This document shows positions 1 to 9,677 of a stretch of DNA of 64,000 nucleotides, in pieces (the first letter of the stretch is position 1; each line of letters begins with the position of its first letter). The DNA lies in assembly GCF_018130765.1 (NCBI RefSeq), contig NZ_JAFCJZ010000006.1:62001-126000 (forward strand), written 5' to 3'. The position numbers were made by a program, and so were the translations under genes. Under the pieces are notes generated by a model. The model worked only from the letters and a program-made list of their open reading frames with translations. It did no database searches and had not been told where the DNA came from. The DNA comes from Bradyrhizobium iriomotense. GTDB taxonomy: Bacteria > Pseudomonadota > Alphaproteobacteria > Rhizobiales > Xanthobacteraceae.

Positions 1-60
1 CAAAAAGCAGCACGCAGCGCGGCCGCTTCGTCGCGCGGCGATCATCATCGGGGAGACACC

Positions 61-1272
61 ATGAGAGCCGCTTTGGCCCTGGCCGCAGCTTTGGCTGCCG
101 CCTGCCTGTCCACGCCTGCACCTGCGCAAAAATCCTACGGTCCCGGCGTCAGCGACACCGAGATCAAGATCGGCAACACCATGCCCTATAGCGGGCCGGC
201 CTCGCCGCTCAGCATCACCGGAAGGGTGATCGCGGCCTATTTCGACGAGGTCAACGAGAAGGGCGGCGTTGGCGGCCGCAAGCTCAATCTGATCTCGCTG
301 GACGACGCCTTCTCGCCGCCCAAGACAATGGAGGCCGCGCGGCGCCTCGTCGAAGGCGACGGCGTCGCCTTCATCTTCGCCACCATGGGCACCGCGCCGA
401 GCTCGGCGATTGCAAAGTATCTCAACAGCAACAAGGTGCCGCAGCTGTTCTTGATCAGCTCGGCCTCGAAGTGGAACGATCCCGCCAACATGCCCTGGTC
501 GATGGCGCTGCCGTGGGCGCCGAACTACACCAGCGAGGCCGCGATCGACGTCGCCTATGCCCGCGCCAAGAACCCGAATGCGCGCTTTGCGGTGCTCTAC
601 CAGAACGACGACGCCGGCAAGGAATATCTGCGCGGCGTCAGGGAGGCGCTCGGCGCCGACGCCGACAAGGCGATCGCGATGGCCTCGAGCTTCGAGGTCG
701 CCGATCCCACCGTCGATTCCCAGGTGCTGACGCTCGCCAACACCAAGGCCGATGTCTTCATGATCTACTCGGTGACGCCGCGTGCCTGCGCGCAGGCGAT
801 CCGGAAAGCCCACGAGGTCGGCTGGCAGCCGACGCGCTTCCTTGCCTCGGGCTGTGCCAACAAGGCGACCGTGATGGCGCCGGCCGGCCTCGATGCCGGC
901 AAGGGCGTGCTGTCGCTCGGCGCGCTCAAGCCGTTCGTCGAGGCGCCGAAGGACGATCCGGCGATGACGGCCTATATCGATTTCATGAAGAAGCGCCTGC
1001 CCAACGCCGACATCAACAACGTCGCCGGCCTCTACGGCTACACCGTCGCCGAGGCGCTGGTGGTGCTGCTGAGGCAGTGCAAGGACAATCTGACGCGCGA
1101 GAACATCATGGCGCAGGCGGCCAACCTGAAGAACGTGCCGCTGTCGCTTCTGATGCCCGGCATTACGCTGAACACAACCCCGCAGGATTTCCGCCCGATC
1201 AAGGACGGCTACATGCTCCAGTTTGACGGCAACGACTGGGTGGTGGCGAGCGAGCTCTTGCGCGGGACGTGA
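61..1272 (+). CDS. ABC transporter substrate-binding protein, branched-chain amino acid type
   Basis: This is a 403-residue periplasmic binding protein of the Leu/Ile/Val receptor family (Peripla_BP_6). It begins with a clear Sec signal peptide, a hydrophobic Ala/Leu stretch ending in an Ala-x-Ala-type site near residue 22. The mature start GVSDTEIKIGNTMPYSGPAS is characteristic of the family, as is a Gly/Asp-rich segment near residues 50-75. The start is supported by a GGGGAGA ribosome site 5 bases upstream. Family members bind amino acids, amides or aromatic acids for an ABC importer; no permease or ATPase is present here, so the ligand cannot be named. The acyl-CoA dehydrogenase that follows on the same strand is separated by about 370 bases of repeats, so a shared transcript is uncertain. 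Confidence 0.88.
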   Translation: MRAALALAAALAAACLSTPAPAQKSYGPGVSDTEIKIGNTMPYSGPASPLSITGRVIAAYFDEVNEKGGVGGRKLNLISLDDAFSPPKTMEAARRLVEGDGVAFIFATMGTAPSSAIAKYLNSNKVPQLFLISSASKWNDPANMPWSMALPWAPNYTSEAAIDVAYARAKNPNARFAVLYQNDDAGKEYLRGVREALGADADKAIAMASSFEVADPTVDSQVLTLANTKADVFMIYSVTPRACAQAIRKAHEVGWQPTRFLASGCANKATVMAPAGLDAGKGVLSLGALKPFVEAPKDDPAMTAYIDFMKKRLPNADINNVAGLYGYTVAEALVVLLRQCKDNLTRENIMAQAANLKNVPLSLLMPGITLNTTPQDFRPIKDGYMLQFDGNDWVVASELLRGT

Positions 1273-1316
1273 GGGCGAGCGAACCGGTGAGTGGGCTCTC
1301 GCCGCGAGCGCGGAAT

Positions 1317-1409
1317 CGTAGGGTGGGCAAAGGCGCCCTTGCGCCGTGCCCACCACCGATCCAACATTGCAACAGACGCGTGGGCACGCTTCGCTTTGCC
1401 CACCCTACG
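1317..1409. repeat. Palindromic repeat, GTAGGGTGGGCAAAG type
   Basis: Two inverted arms, CGTAGGGTGGGCAAAG and CTTTGCCCACCCTACG, enclose shorter internal complementarity (GGCGCC and a GTGCCCAC/GTGGGCAC pair). It sits in the 366-base gap between the binding protein and the acyl-CoA dehydrogenase. I recall this element as very common between genes in Bradyrhizobium, which suggests a dispersed palindromic element rather than a gene-specific regulator. Confidence 0.75.
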
Positions 1410-1437
1410 ATACTGACGAATGCCACAGAGACGGTGC

Positions 1438-1588
1438 ACCCTCTCCCCTTGCGGGAGAGGGTGGATCGCCGCAAAGCGGCGAGCCGGGTGAGGGGTCTCT
1501 CTCCGCGAGTCGTCTCTACATCCGAACTCGCGGAGAGATACCCCTCATCCGGCGCTTCGCGCCACCTTCTCCCGCAAGGGGAGAAGGG
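1438..1588. repeat. Compound palindromic repeat, CTCTCCCCTTGCGGGAGAGG type
   Basis: This is a nested palindrome. The left end carries a hairpin of CCTCTCCC-TTGC-GGGAGAGG, and the right end a matching CTTCTCCC-GCAA-GGGGAGAAG. The inner arms GAGGGGT and ACCCCTC, and CTCTCCGCGAG and CTCGCGGAGAG, pair across the centre. The element ends about 50 bases before the acyl-CoA dehydrogenase start, so it will lie in or just before that gene's leader. Such elements are dispersed in bradyrhizobial genomes; a transcript would fold strongly. Confidence 0.75.
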
Positions 1589-1638
1589 AAGAAGCACTTT
1601 CGTCGCGGCGGCTTCTCGGCACGAACAGGAGGACCCCC

Positions 1639-2856
1639 ATGGACTTTCAACACTCCGCCCGTTCGCTGGAGCTGCAGGAGCGCGTCCGCCAGTTCATGCG
1701 GACCCATGTCGAGCCGGTCGAGGAGCTCTATTACGAGCAGGTCAAGCCGGAGGCGACGCGCTACAGGACGCCGCAAGTGCTGCAGGACCTGAAACGGCTG
1801 GCGCGCGAGCAGGGGCTGTGGAACCTGTTCCTGTCCGGTGAGCATGGGCCGGGCCTCTCCAATCTCGAATACGCGCCGGTGAAGGAGATCATGGGCCGCA
1901 TCCTCTGGGCGCCCGAGGTCTTCAACTGCTCGGCCCCCGACGTCGGCAACATGGAGGTTCTCGCCAACTACGGCACCAAGGCGCAGCAGGATCGCTGGCT
2001 GACGCCGCTGCTGGAAGGGCGCATCCGCTCCGGCTTCTCGATGACGGAGCCGCAAGTCGCCTCCAGCGATGCCACCAACATCCAGTGCGAGATCAAACGC
2101 GACGGCGGCGATTACGTCATCAACGGACGAAAGTGGTTCACCTCGGGCGCGATGAACGAGGATTGCGAGATCCTGATCGTGATGGGCAAGACCGCGCCCG
2201 AGCATCCCGACCGCCATCGCCAGCAATCCATGATCCTGGTGCCGAAGGCGACGCCAGGTGTGCGCATCGTGCGCGACATGCTCACCTACGGCTATGACGA
2301 CGCCCCGGTCGGTCATCCCGAGATCGTCTACGACAATGTCCGCGTGCCCGCCGAGAATATCCTGCTTGGCGAGGGCCGCGGCTTCGAGATCGCGCAAGGA
2401 CGGCTCGGCCCCGGCCGCATCCACCATTGCATGCGGCTGATCGGCTGCGCCCAGCGCGCGCTGGAATTGATGTGCCAGCGGTCGGTCTCGCGCGTCGCCT
2501 TCGGCAAGCCGCTCGCAGACCAAGGCTCGGTGCGCGAGGACATCGCAAACTCCTTCTGCGAGATCGCGCAGGCGCGGCTGCTCACGCTGCAAGCCGCCGA
2601 CAAGATGGACCGCGAAGGCAGCAAGGCCGCGCGCGACCTGATCGCCGCCGCCAAGATCGTGGTCCCCAGCATGGCCGCTCGCGTTATCGACCGCGCCATC
2701 CAGATCCACGGCGCCGCCGGCGTCTCGCAGGACACGTTCCTCGCGCGTGCCTACGTCTACGCCCGCTTCATCCGCATCGGCGACGGACCGGACCAGGTGC
2801 ACCTGGCGGCCTTGGGGAAGGAGCTGATCAGGCGCGGCGGAGTGATGGCGGGGTAG
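1639..2856 (+). CDS. Acyl-CoA dehydrogenase family protein
   Basis: This 405-residue flavoprotein has the full acyl-CoA dehydrogenase fold. The N-terminal helical domain is followed by the FAD/substrate segment [18 protein letters not shown] near residue 135, the middle beta domain with [11 protein letters not shown], and a C-terminal helical domain ending [20 protein letters not shown]. The sequence resembles the longer-chain, ACAD10/11-like group. It would oxidise an acyl-CoA to the enoyl-CoA, passing electrons to ETF; the chain length is not readable from sequence. The start has an AGGAGG ribosome site 7 bases upstream. Its only same-strand neighbour is the distant binding protein gene. 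Confidence 0.92.
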   Translation: MDFQHSARSLELQERVRQFMRTHVEPVEELYYEQVKPEATRYRTPQVLQDLKRLAREQGLWNLFLSGEHGPGLSNLEYAPVKEIMGRILWAPEVFNCSAPDVGNMEVLANYGTKAQQDRWLTPLLEGRIRSGFSMTEPQVASSDATNIQCEIKRDGGDYVINGRKWFTSGAMNEDCEILIVMGKTAPEHPDRHRQQSMILVPKATPGVRIVRDMLTYGYDDAPVGHPEIVYDNVRVPAENILLGEGRGFEIAQGRLGPGRIHHCMRLIGCAQRALELMCQRSVSRVAFGKPLADQGSVREDIANSFCEIAQARLLTLQAADKMDREGSKAARDLIAAAKIVVPSMAARVIDRAIQIHGAAGVSQDTFLARAYVYARFIRIGDGPDQVHLAALGKELIRRGGVMAG

Positions 2857-3072
2857 GGATCAGAGCGTCTGGGTTGCTGGAAGCGGTAGCCGACTGCCGC
2901 TCATTCACTGCCTCGCCGGCGCGCACCCGGTCGCCGGGGTCTTGGCGAGCATGTCATCGCGACGGCCGTTCCGAGTGTTTTGGCGAGTTGCCACTTTTTG
3001 GAGGGCTTGCCGCGCCGGGGCCATTCGGCGACACTGCTTGCATTTCAAGTAGTTGTTTTAAAGGGGGCCTTT

Positions 3073-3222
3073 ATGCCCGAGACATTGGAAAGCCTGTTGT
3101 GGTGTGCCGCGCTGGCGACGTGGCTGATGCTTCTCTTCAGGATCATGGGTGAGCGCTTGAAGCCGCTCTCGAAACGCTTCGGCCATCTGCTCGAGGTTGC
3201 TCTCAGGCTGAGAGCGAAGTGA
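3073..3222 (+). CDS. Small single-span membrane protein, unknown
   Basis: This is a 49-residue protein. One hydrophobic span (LLWCAALATWLMLLFRIM) is followed by a basic C-terminal tail rich in Lys and Arg. The start is backed by AAGGGGG six bases before the ATG, a stronger ribosome site than most in this window, and this is the main reason for calling the gene. A longer in-frame reading from 2980 has no comparable site and reads as non-protein-like sequence. I do not recognise a family. A cytoplasmic basic tail on a single span is typical of small regulatory or stress membrane peptides, but that is inference. Confidence 0.5.
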   Translation: MPETLESLLWCAALATWLMLLFRIMGERLKPLSKRFGHLLEVALRLRAK

Positions 3223-3372
3223 TGCGGTAACGGCCTTCCTTCAAGGCCACATCGTGTTGCCCCGGCGCACTCGCAGCTCCGCGAGTGGCGGAGACGCTTG
3301 CGCCGCGATTGCAGGCAAGTTCGGCAGGTTATCGGCTGCACACCGTGGAAGAGGCTGAAGCGAACGACACTG

Positions 3373-3828
3373 CTAGCGTGTCAGCCTCCGGTCGAGGGAG
3401 AACCGGCCCGCCCCGGTGACAAACATCAACAGGGCGCCGCCCATGATCGTGATGTTCTTCAGGAAATGATTGTACTGCCCGATCTGTTGCGCTCCGGCGG
3501 GATATTCCCAGTAGCGGTGTCCGATCGCGGTCGCCGACAATACGAACAGAAACATCACGATTGCGCAGTAGCGCGTGCCAACGCCGAGAATCAGACAAGC
3601 CGACATCACGATTTCCAGCGCGACGGTGAAGGTTGTGAACAGAACGGGCGCGGGAACGCTCAGCGACCGGAAATAGCCGACTGAGCCGGTGAAGTTGGTC
3701 AACGCGCCGTACGCGCTGCCGACGAAGACCCAGGCCAGCAGGATGCGGCCGACCAGGATCAGCAGGTCGGCACTGCCGGTGGCGAATTTGTCGATCGCAG
3801 ATGTGGACCAGGGGGAGCGAAATAACAT
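3373..3828 (-). CDS. DoxX family membrane protein
   Basis: This 151-residue protein has four predicted membrane spans. The family pattern is visible: a first span with the GRILLAWVFVGSAYGALTNF segment, then a helix with PAPVLF and VALEIVMSACLILG, and a C-terminal NHFLKNITIMGGALLMF segment matching the conserved FxKN/GG region of DoxX proteins. Members are inner-membrane proteins linked to redox balance and thiosulfate or quinone metabolism, but the individual role is rarely known. It is transcribed divergently from the secreted cupin gene across about 200 bases. Confidence 0.82.
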   Translation of the reverse strand: MLFRSPWSTSAIDKFATGSADLLILVGRILLAWVFVGSAYGALTNFTGSVGYFRSLSVPAPVLFTTFTVALEIVMSACLILGVGTRYCAIVMFLFVLSATAIGHRYWEYPAGAQQIGQYNHFLKNITIMGGALLMFVTGAGRFSLDRRLTR

Positions 3829-4029
3829 GGTGGCTGCCTTATCGCTGAGGACGGCACCTGAATGTCGATGATCCTATCACGATCGGCGAACCGCATGAAG
3901 GGCGCCTTGTGGGCGCATGATGCGCTGCAGCGCCTCGAAATCGATGGCACAGCCCCGCGGGGCACGCTAACGTCCGGCTCGTTCATCCGAGCTGTTGATT
4001 GCCAATCGATATTGGGGGGGACGCTGCAC

Positions 4030-4410
4030 ATGCGGTCTGCAATTCCTTTGCTGATGCTTGCAATTCTCACTGGCCCGGCCAACGCCCAGAGCGCGATTAC
4101 CAGAACCGAGCTGAAACGAGGCGACCTCACCGGCAAGGACATGGACGTCGTGGTGGTCGTGGTGGAGGTGCCGCCGGGTGAGGCGCTAGCCCGCCACATC
4201 CATCCGGGCGAGGAGATCGTCTACGTGCTCCAGGGCGCGACGCTCGACCTCCCTGACGGCACGCATCGGGAACTGCCGACCGGCGCCGCCCTCATCAACG
4301 CGCGCGACGTTCCCCACGCCGGCTTCAAGGTCGGCGGCAACACGGCGCTGAAGATGATGAACGTCTTCGTCGTCGACAAGGGCAAGCCGATGACGGAATT
4401 CCTGAAGTAG
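4030..4410 (+). CDS. Secreted cupin-domain protein
   Basis: This 126-residue protein starts with a signal peptide (hydrophobic core LLMLAILTGPANAQ, cleavage after Ala-x-Ala-like ANA-Q). A single small cupin barrel follows: the metal-binding motif HIHPGEEIVYVLQG near residues 57-70 supplies two His and one Glu, and a later VPHAGFK supplies the third His. I start at 4030 because this gives a proper signal peptide; an upstream in-frame ATG at 3862 would add 56 residues that hide it. Export makes a metal-binding or small-ligand role in the periplasm likely. The substrate is unknown. Confidence 0.8.
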   Translation: MRSAIPLLMLAILTGPANAQSAITRTELKRGDLTGKDMDVVVVVVEVPPGEALARHIHPGEEIVYVLQGATLDLPDGTHRELPTGAALINARDVPHAGFKVGGNTALKMMNVFVVDKGKPMTEFLK

Positions 4411-4535
4411 TTGCGAAACCGCGCGCCATGGCCATGCTGACATCATGCCAGTGTTTTGCCCGACTGGTCAAACGGATTTCGCAAAATCAGCAGTCATCGC
4501 GCCGGCGGCCAAGCCATTGATTTCGCTGACCCCGG

Positions 4536-4557
4536 CTACTGTGCATGGGGTTGTTTT
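4536..4557. repeat. Recurrent 22-base motif, copy 1
   Basis: The motif reads CTACT, one variable base, then TGCATGGGGTTGTTTT. A second copy at 28761-28782 matches at 21 of 22 positions. Both copies lie just beyond the stop codon of a minus-strand gene, here the chemoreceptor. As read on the minus strand it is AAAACAACCCCATGCA followed by a CAGTAG-like end. Confidence 0.6.
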
Positions 4558-4599
4558 CGCAACTTTTGTGTGAGCGCGAGCCGCCGACGGCTTCGCGCG

Positions 4600-6339
4600 C
4601 TATCCCGCCCTGGCGATGCGACCGTCCGCCGCCCCCGAGCGCAGGTTCTGGAAGAACGTCTCCACCTCCCGTGACAGCGTCTCCGCGGTCTCGGTCAGGC
4701 TGCTCGCCGCCGTCAGCACGGATGCTGCCGCCGTGTCGGTCTCGCCGATGGCGTCGCGCAGCGAGGTGATGTTGGCGACCAGGGTCTCGTTGCCTTGGGC
4801 GGCGCTTTGCGCGTTGGACGAGATCTCGCGCGTGGCCTGGTCCTGTTGGCCGACGGCGCCGGCAATGGCAGACGTGACCTCGTTGATCTCGCGCACCGCG
4901 CCGCCGATCTCGCGCACGGCATCGACCGCGTTGCGGGTGGAGGCCTGGATCATCGCGACGTTCTCGCTGATGTCGGCGGTCGCTTTCGCGGTCTGTCCGG
5001 CCAGCGCTTTCACTTCATGCGCGACGACGGCAAAGCCGCGGCCGGCATCGCCGGCGCGGGCGGCCTCGATGGTGGCGTTGAGCGCGAGCAGATTGGTCTG
5101 CTCGGCGATCGCCTGGATCAGGCTGAGCACGCCGTCGATGCGCTGGGTCGCAGCCGCAAGGCTTTCGATCTCCGCGATTGATTTCTCGGTGCGCTGGCCG
5201 GTCTGCTCGACCGCGCCGGCGCTCTGCCGCACCTGGCGGCCGATCTCCACGACCGAGGCCGACAGCTCCTCGGCCGCGCCTGCGACCGCCGTGACGTTGT
5301 GCGAGGCCTGCTCGGTGGCATTCGCCGCCGTGCCGGCGCGGCTGCTTGCATCGGCCGTGACGCGGGTGATGGTCTGCGCGGTCTCGCGCATGACGGCGGC
5401 GTTGTCGCTGAGGCCGCGCATGATCGCGCCGATCGCCTCGCGGAAGGCTTCGACGGATTGCTCGATATGGCGGGCGCGCGCCTCGCGCGCAGCGGAATCC
5501 TGCGAGACCTGCGAGGCGAGGTTGCGGTTGCGCCCCATCGCGTCCTGGAACACCTGGATCGCGCGGGCGAGTGCGCCGATCTCGTCGGCGCGGTCGGAGT
5601 GCGGCACCACGACGTTCTCGGCGCCGTCGGCGACCTGCTTGATGGTCGCGGTGATCGCGGCAAGCGGCCGGGCGATCGAGCGGGCGATGATGACGATGCC
5701 GATGACGACGAGGGCCAGCGCCACGCCGCCGAGGCAGGTCAGGACGAAGGACAGGGTGCGGTTGGTCTCGGTCTCGTGCGCGATCTGCCTGGCGCGCTCG
5801 GCATAGACCTTGGACAGCGCCTCGAGATCCTTGTTCAGCGCCGAGCGCACCGCGCGATTGGCGTCGTTGTCGCCCCATTCGCGGCCGGCGGCCGCGTTGA
5901 TCTCGACGCCGCGGCGGACCAGCTCCTTGCGGAACTCGACGAACTGTTCGATGCGCTTCTTGAAGGTGGCGAACTGCTCAGCATCGTCGGCCTTGACGAT
6001 GGTCTCCCAGCGCTTCACGACGTCGAGGATCTGAGCGTTGAACTTGAGCAGGCCCTCGCCGTATTTCTTCACCACCGCCGGCTCGGTCGACATGTAGACG
6101 CCACGCGATTCCATTACCACCGCATAGACCAGCGAGTTGACGCGCTCGACGTTCAGCGCGGCCGCATTCGCGGTCTCGATCGCGCTGGTCAGGTCGGCGC
6201 TGCGGCGGCTGTTGTAGTCGGACAGCATCGCGATCGCCGCCGTCAGCAGCGCGAACAGCGCGAAGATCGCGTAGAGCTTGGTGGCAAGCGTAAAGCGGCC
6301 TGCCAGGGTGGCGGCATTCCCAGATCGGTCGGATGTCAT
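4600..6339 (-). CDS. Methyl-accepting chemotaxis protein
   Basis: This 579-residue transmembrane chemoreceptor has a span at residues 21-43, a periplasmic four-helix-type sensor domain of about 150 residues, and a second span near 197-219. A HAMP linker beginning [14 protein letters not shown] follows. The cytoplasmic coiled coil ends in the signalling hairpin with the near-invariant [20 protein letters not shown] and [13 protein letters not shown] segments that contact CheA and CheW. The C-terminus ([14 protein letters not shown]) is typical of alphaproteobacterial receptors and shows no CheR-tethering pentapeptide. No other chemotaxis gene is nearby, so this is an orphan receptor; its ligand is unknown. 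Confidence 0.93.
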   Translation of the reverse strand: MTSDRSGNAATLAGRFTLATKLYAIFALFALLTAAIAMLSDYNSRRSADLTSAIETANAAALNVERVNSLVYAVVMESRGVYMSTEPAVVKKYGEGLLKFNAQILDVVKRWETIVKADDAEQFATFKKRIEQFVEFRKELVRRGVEINAAAGREWGDNDANRAVRSALNKDLEALSKVYAERARQIAHETETNRTLSFVLTCLGGVALALVVIGIVIIARSIARPLAAITATIKQVADGAENVVVPHSDRADEIGALARAIQVFQDAMGRNRNLASQVSQDSAAREARARHIEQSVEAFREAIGAIMRGLSDNAAVMRETAQTITRVTADASSRAGTAANATEQASHNVTAVAGAAEELSASVVEIGRQVRQSAGAVEQTGQRTEKSIAEIESLAAATQRIDGVLSLIQAIAEQTNLLALNATIEAARAGDAGRGFAVVAHEVKALAGQTAKATADISENVAMIQASTRNAVDAVREIGGAVREINEVTSAIAGAVGQQDQATREISSNAQSAAQGNETLVANITSLRDAIGETDTAAASVLTAASSLTETAETLSREVETFFQNLRSGAADGRIARAG

Positions 6340-6563
6340 GGTGTTCAGGGGCCCGGAATGGCCTGATGCGGCCGGTGAGCGCAGTTCGAGCGAAATTGAT
6401 GCAAAACTATGCGGAACGAAGATGGACGCGGCGTTAACGCGGCTGTCGGCTCCCTTCGTCCTTGGTCGAATGAAAGGTAAGATATTTCAGCGTCTTGATC
6501 CGAAGGTATAGTTTCAGGATAGTCTTGGACTCGGCCGTTGGCCGACGAACCCCGGAGAGGCCC

Positions 6564-7946
6564 TTGGTCTACCGCCACACCATCGACGCCACGACCTACA
6601 CATTCCCGGATCTGCGCGACCTGCTCGCCAAGGCGACCCCGCCGCGCTCCGGCGACCGGCTGGCCGGAATTGCCGCTGCCAGCGCCGAGCAGATGATTGC
6701 GGCGCGGATGGCGCTCGCGGATGTGCCGCTCGGCCAGTTCCTGCAGGAAGCCGTCATTCCCTACGAGACCGACGAGGTCACCCGCCTCGTCATCGACAGC
6801 CATGACGCCAGGGCCTTTGCGCCGGTGGCATCGCTGACCGTCGGGGCCTTCCGCGACTGGTTGCTGTCCGATGCCGCAACGCCCGACATCCTGCGCAAGC
6901 TGGCGCCCGGCATCACCCCGGAGATGGCGGCTGCAGTGTCAAAGCTGATGCGCAACCAGGACTTGATCCTGGCGGCGCGGAAATGCCAGGTCACCACCGC
7001 CTTCCGCAACACCATCGGCCTGAAGGGGCGGATGAGCACGCGGCTGCAGCCGAACCATCCGTTCGACGATGCCAGAGGCATCACCGCCTCGATCCTCGAC
7101 GGCATCCTGCTGGGGGCTGGCGATGCCTGCATCGGCATCAATCCGGCCAGCGACGATCCGGCCGTGATCGCGCAATTGCTGCGGCTGCTCGACGAGATCA
7201 TCGCGCGGCTGAAGATCCCGACGCAAGCTTGCGTACTCACCCACGTCACGACGACACTTTCGCTGATCGGGCAGGGCGTGCCGGTCGACCTCGTCTTCCA
7301 GTCGGTCGCCGGCACCGAGGCCGCCAACCGCAGCTTTGGCATCGATCTCGCGCTGCTGAAGGAGGGGCAGGAGGCCGGCCTGTCGCAGAAACGCGGCACG
7401 GTCGGGCAGAACGTGATGTATTTCGAGACCGGCCAGGGCTCCGCGCTGTCGGCGGGCGCTCATCACGGCGTCGACCAGCAGACCTGCGAGGCCCGTGCCT
7501 ATGCGGTCGCGCGCGCTTTTGCGCCGCTCCTCGTCAACAGCGTCGTCGGCTTCATCGGCCCGGAATATCTCTACGACGGCAAGGAAATCATCCGCGCTGG
7601 GCTGGAGGATCACTTTTGCGGCAAGCTGCTCGGCCTGCCGCTCGGCATCGACATCTGCTATACCAACCATGCCGAGGCGGACCAGGACGACATGGACAAT
7701 CTGCTGACGCTGCTTGCGGCTGCCGGCGTCACCTTCATCATGGGCGTCCCCGGCGCCGACGACGTCATGCTGAACTACCAGTCCACGTCGTTTCACGACG
7801 CGCTCTATGTCCGGGACGTCTTCGGTCTGCGCCGCGCGCCGGAATTCGATGACTGGCTGGTGCAGTCGGGCATTGCGGGTGCTGATTTCCGCCTGGCCGG
7901 CGATGCAGGCCTGCTACCCGATTTCGCCTCGCGACTGATCGCGTGA
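6564..7946 (+). CDS. eutB: Ethanolamine ammonia-lyase large subunit
   Basis: This 460-residue catalytic subunit of the adenosylcobalamin-dependent lyase turns ethanolamine into acetaldehyde and ammonia. It aligns from end to end with the E. coli protein as I recall it: RSGDRLAGIAAAS at the N-terminus, RLQPNHPFDD, the active-site stretch YFETGQGSALSAGAHHG, and FIGPEYLYDGKEIIRAGLEDHF followed by CYTNHAEADQDDMDNL. I place the start at a TTG preceded by GGAGAGG, which gives the family's normal N-terminus; an upstream ATG at 6495 adds 23 unlike residues. The partner eutC is not next but one gene away, with hpnP in between. No Eut microcompartment, reactivase (eutA) or regulator gene is present in the window. 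Confidence 0.95.
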   Translation: MVYRHTIDATTYTFPDLRDLLAKATPPRSGDRLAGIAAASAEQMIAARMALADVPLGQFLQEAVIPYETDEVTRLVIDSHDARAFAPVASLTVGAFRDWLLSDAATPDILRKLAPGITPEMAAAVSKLMRNQDLILAARKCQVTTAFRNTIGLKGRMSTRLQPNHPFDDARGITASILDGILLGAGDACIGINPASDDPAVIAQLLRLLDEIIARLKIPTQACVLTHVTTTLSLIGQGVPVDLVFQSVAGTEAANRSFGIDLALLKEGQEAGLSQKRGTVGQNVMYFETGQGSALSAGAHHGVDQQTCEARAYAVARAFAPLLVNSVVGFIGPEYLYDGKEIIRAGLEDHFCGKLLGLPLGIDICYTNHAEADQDDMDNLLTLLAAAGVTFIMGVPGADDVMLNYQSTSFHDALYVRDVFGLRRAPEFDDWLVQSGIAGADFRLAGDAGLLPDFASRLIA

Positions 7947-8090
7947 CGCGGCTGGAGGCCTCCAGGAAACCATTGGCCCCCCTCGGAATTATGCTCATGC
8001 CACAATATTGAGAAATTCCGGCGACGGCATTACGCTATGTGTCTGGCTGGCAATTTCCGCAACCAGGTCGAGCGTGGCGGGGGAGCTTAG

Positions 8091-9677
8091 ATGCGAGCTG
8101 AAAGCAACGGTACGTCCCGGCGGATTCTCTGCGTGTTTCCGCGCTACACGTCCTCGTTCGGTACGTTCGAGCATTCCTACCCCCTGACCGATGGCGTCCG
8201 CGCCTTCATGCCGCCGCAGGGCCTGCTGCTGATCTCCGCCTATCTTCCGAAGGACTGGCAGGTCAAATTCGTCGACGAGAACCTCCGCCGCACGACCAAG
8301 GAGGAGTTCGAATGGGCGGAAGCCGTCTTCGTCAGCGGCATGCACATCCAGCGCCAGCAGATGAACGACATCTGCCGCCGCGCGCATGAGTTCGATCTGC
8401 CGGTCGCGCTCGGCGGTCCCTCCGTCAGCGCCTGCCCGGATTATTATCCGTCGTTCGACTATCTCCATGTCGGCGAGCTCGGCGACGCCACCAACCAGCT
8501 GCTCGAGATTCTGTCGCGCGACACCTCGCGTCCTGACGCACAGGTGGTGCTCACCACCAAGGACCGCGTGCCGATGACGGAGTTTCCGATCCCGGCTTAC
8601 GAGCTTGCCGACGTGAAGAGATACTTTCTCGGCAGCATCCAGTATTCCAGCGGCTGTCCCTATCAGTGCGAGTTCTGCGACATCCCCGGCCTCTACGGCC
8701 GCAACCCGCGCATCAAGACGCCGGAGCAGATCATCGCCGAGCTCGACCGCCTGCGCGAATGCGGCATGACCGACACGGTCTACTTCGTCGACGACAATTT
8801 CATCGGCAACCGCAAGGCGGCGATGGATCTGCTGCCGCATCTGATCGAATGGCAGAAGAAGACCGGCTACGTGGTGCGGCTCGCCTGCGAGGCGACGCTC
8901 AACATCGCCAAGCGCCCCGAGATCCTCGAGAAGATGCGCGAGGCCATGTTCCTCACCATCTTCTGCGGCATCGAGACACCCGATCCCGATGCGCTGCACG
9001 CGATGCACAAGGACCACAACATGATGGTCCCGATCCTCGAGGGCGTGCGCACCATCAACTCCTACGGCATGGAGGTCGTCTCCGGCATCATCATGGGGCT
9101 GGATACCGACAAGCCGAACACGTCCGATGCGCTGCTGCATTTCATCGAGGAATCCCAGATTCCGCTGCTCACCATCAACCTGCTTCAGGCGCTGCCGAAG
9201 ACGCCGCTGTGGGACCGTCTGGAGCGGGAAGGGCGCCTGATCGAGGACGATGGGCGCGATTCCAACGTCGACTTCCTGCTGCCCTATGATGAGGTCGTCG
9301 CATCCTGGAAGCACGCCATGGGCGTCGCCTACGAGCCCGAGAAGGTCTATGCGCGCTTTCAGTATCAATGCGACCACGTCTACGTGCACCGCCTCAAGGT
9401 GCCGGTGGCGGACGAGATGAAGACCTGGCCCAATATCAGGCGCGCTCTCGTCATGTTGCGCAACATCTTCTGGAAGGTCGGCGTGCTCGGAGATTATAAG
9501 CGGGTGTTCTGGAAGTTTGCGCTTGGGCGCATCAAGCACGGCGACATCGAAGGCCTGATCGGTTGCACCATGATCGCGCACCATCTCATCACCTTTGCGC
9601 GCGCGGCCTCCAGCGGTAAGCAGAACGCCTCGAACTATTCGATCCGGCTGCGCGAGGCCGCCGTTCCCGCCGAATGA
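8091..9677 (+). CDS. hpnP: Hopanoid C-2 methylase, B12-binding radical SAM
   Basis: This 528-residue protein has an N-terminal cobalamin-binding-like domain (about residues 10-150; [17 protein letters not shown], then [16 protein letters not shown]) and a radical SAM core. The core carries the cluster motif CPYQCEFC at residues 189-196 (C-x3-C-x2-C) and the downstream [13 protein letters not shown] segment typical of class B methylases. The C-terminal region ([28 protein letters not shown]) fits HpnP, which adds a methyl group at C-2 of the hopanoid A ring. Length and location beside the hpn genes support this over a generic B12 radical SAM enzyme. It overlaps the eutC start by ATGA. In Rhodopseudomonas palustris hpnP is under general stress control by EcfG; I could not find a convincing EcfG promoter here. 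Confidence 0.87.
   Translation: MRAESNGTSRRILCVFPRYTSSFGTFEHSYPLTDGVRAFMPPQGLLLISAYLPKDWQVKFVDENLRRTTKEEFEWAEAVFVSGMHIQRQQMNDICRRAHEFDLPVALGGPSVSACPDYYPSFDYLHVGELGDATNQLLEILSRDTSRPDAQVVLTTKDRVPMTEFPIPAYELADVKRYFLGSIQYSSGCPYQCEFCDIPGLYGRNPRIKTPEQIIAELDRLRECGMTDTVYFVDDNFIGNRKAAMDLLPHLIEWQKKTGYVVRLACEATLNIAKRPEILEKMREAMFLTIFCGIETPDPDALHAMHKDHNMMVPILEGVRTINSYGMEVVSGIIMGLDTDKPNTSDALLHFIEESQIPLLTINLLQALPKTPLWDRLEREGRLIEDDGRDSNVDFLLPYDEVVASWKHAMGVAYEPEKVYARFQYQCDHVYVHRLKVPVADEMKTWPNIRRALVMLRNIFWKVGVLGDYKRVFWKFALGRIKHGDIEGLIGCTMIAHHLITFARAASSGKQNASNYSIRLREAAVPAE

Noticed and set aside
5299..6366. Long open frame antisense to the chemoreceptor
   Set aside because: Low-complexity Asp/Gly/Arg/Leu translation typical of antisense shadows; the chemoreceptor on the other strand is unambiguous.
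6413..6435. GGAAC...CGTT general-stress promoter ahead of eutB
   Set aside because: The spacer is 14 bases, too short for the 16-17 expected of EcfG promoters.
8000..8090. Cobalamin riboswitch or EcfG promoter ahead of hpnP
   Set aside because: No B12-box-like sequence and no GGAAC-N16/17-CGTT pair could be found; GGAATT at 7985 has no partner at the right distance.
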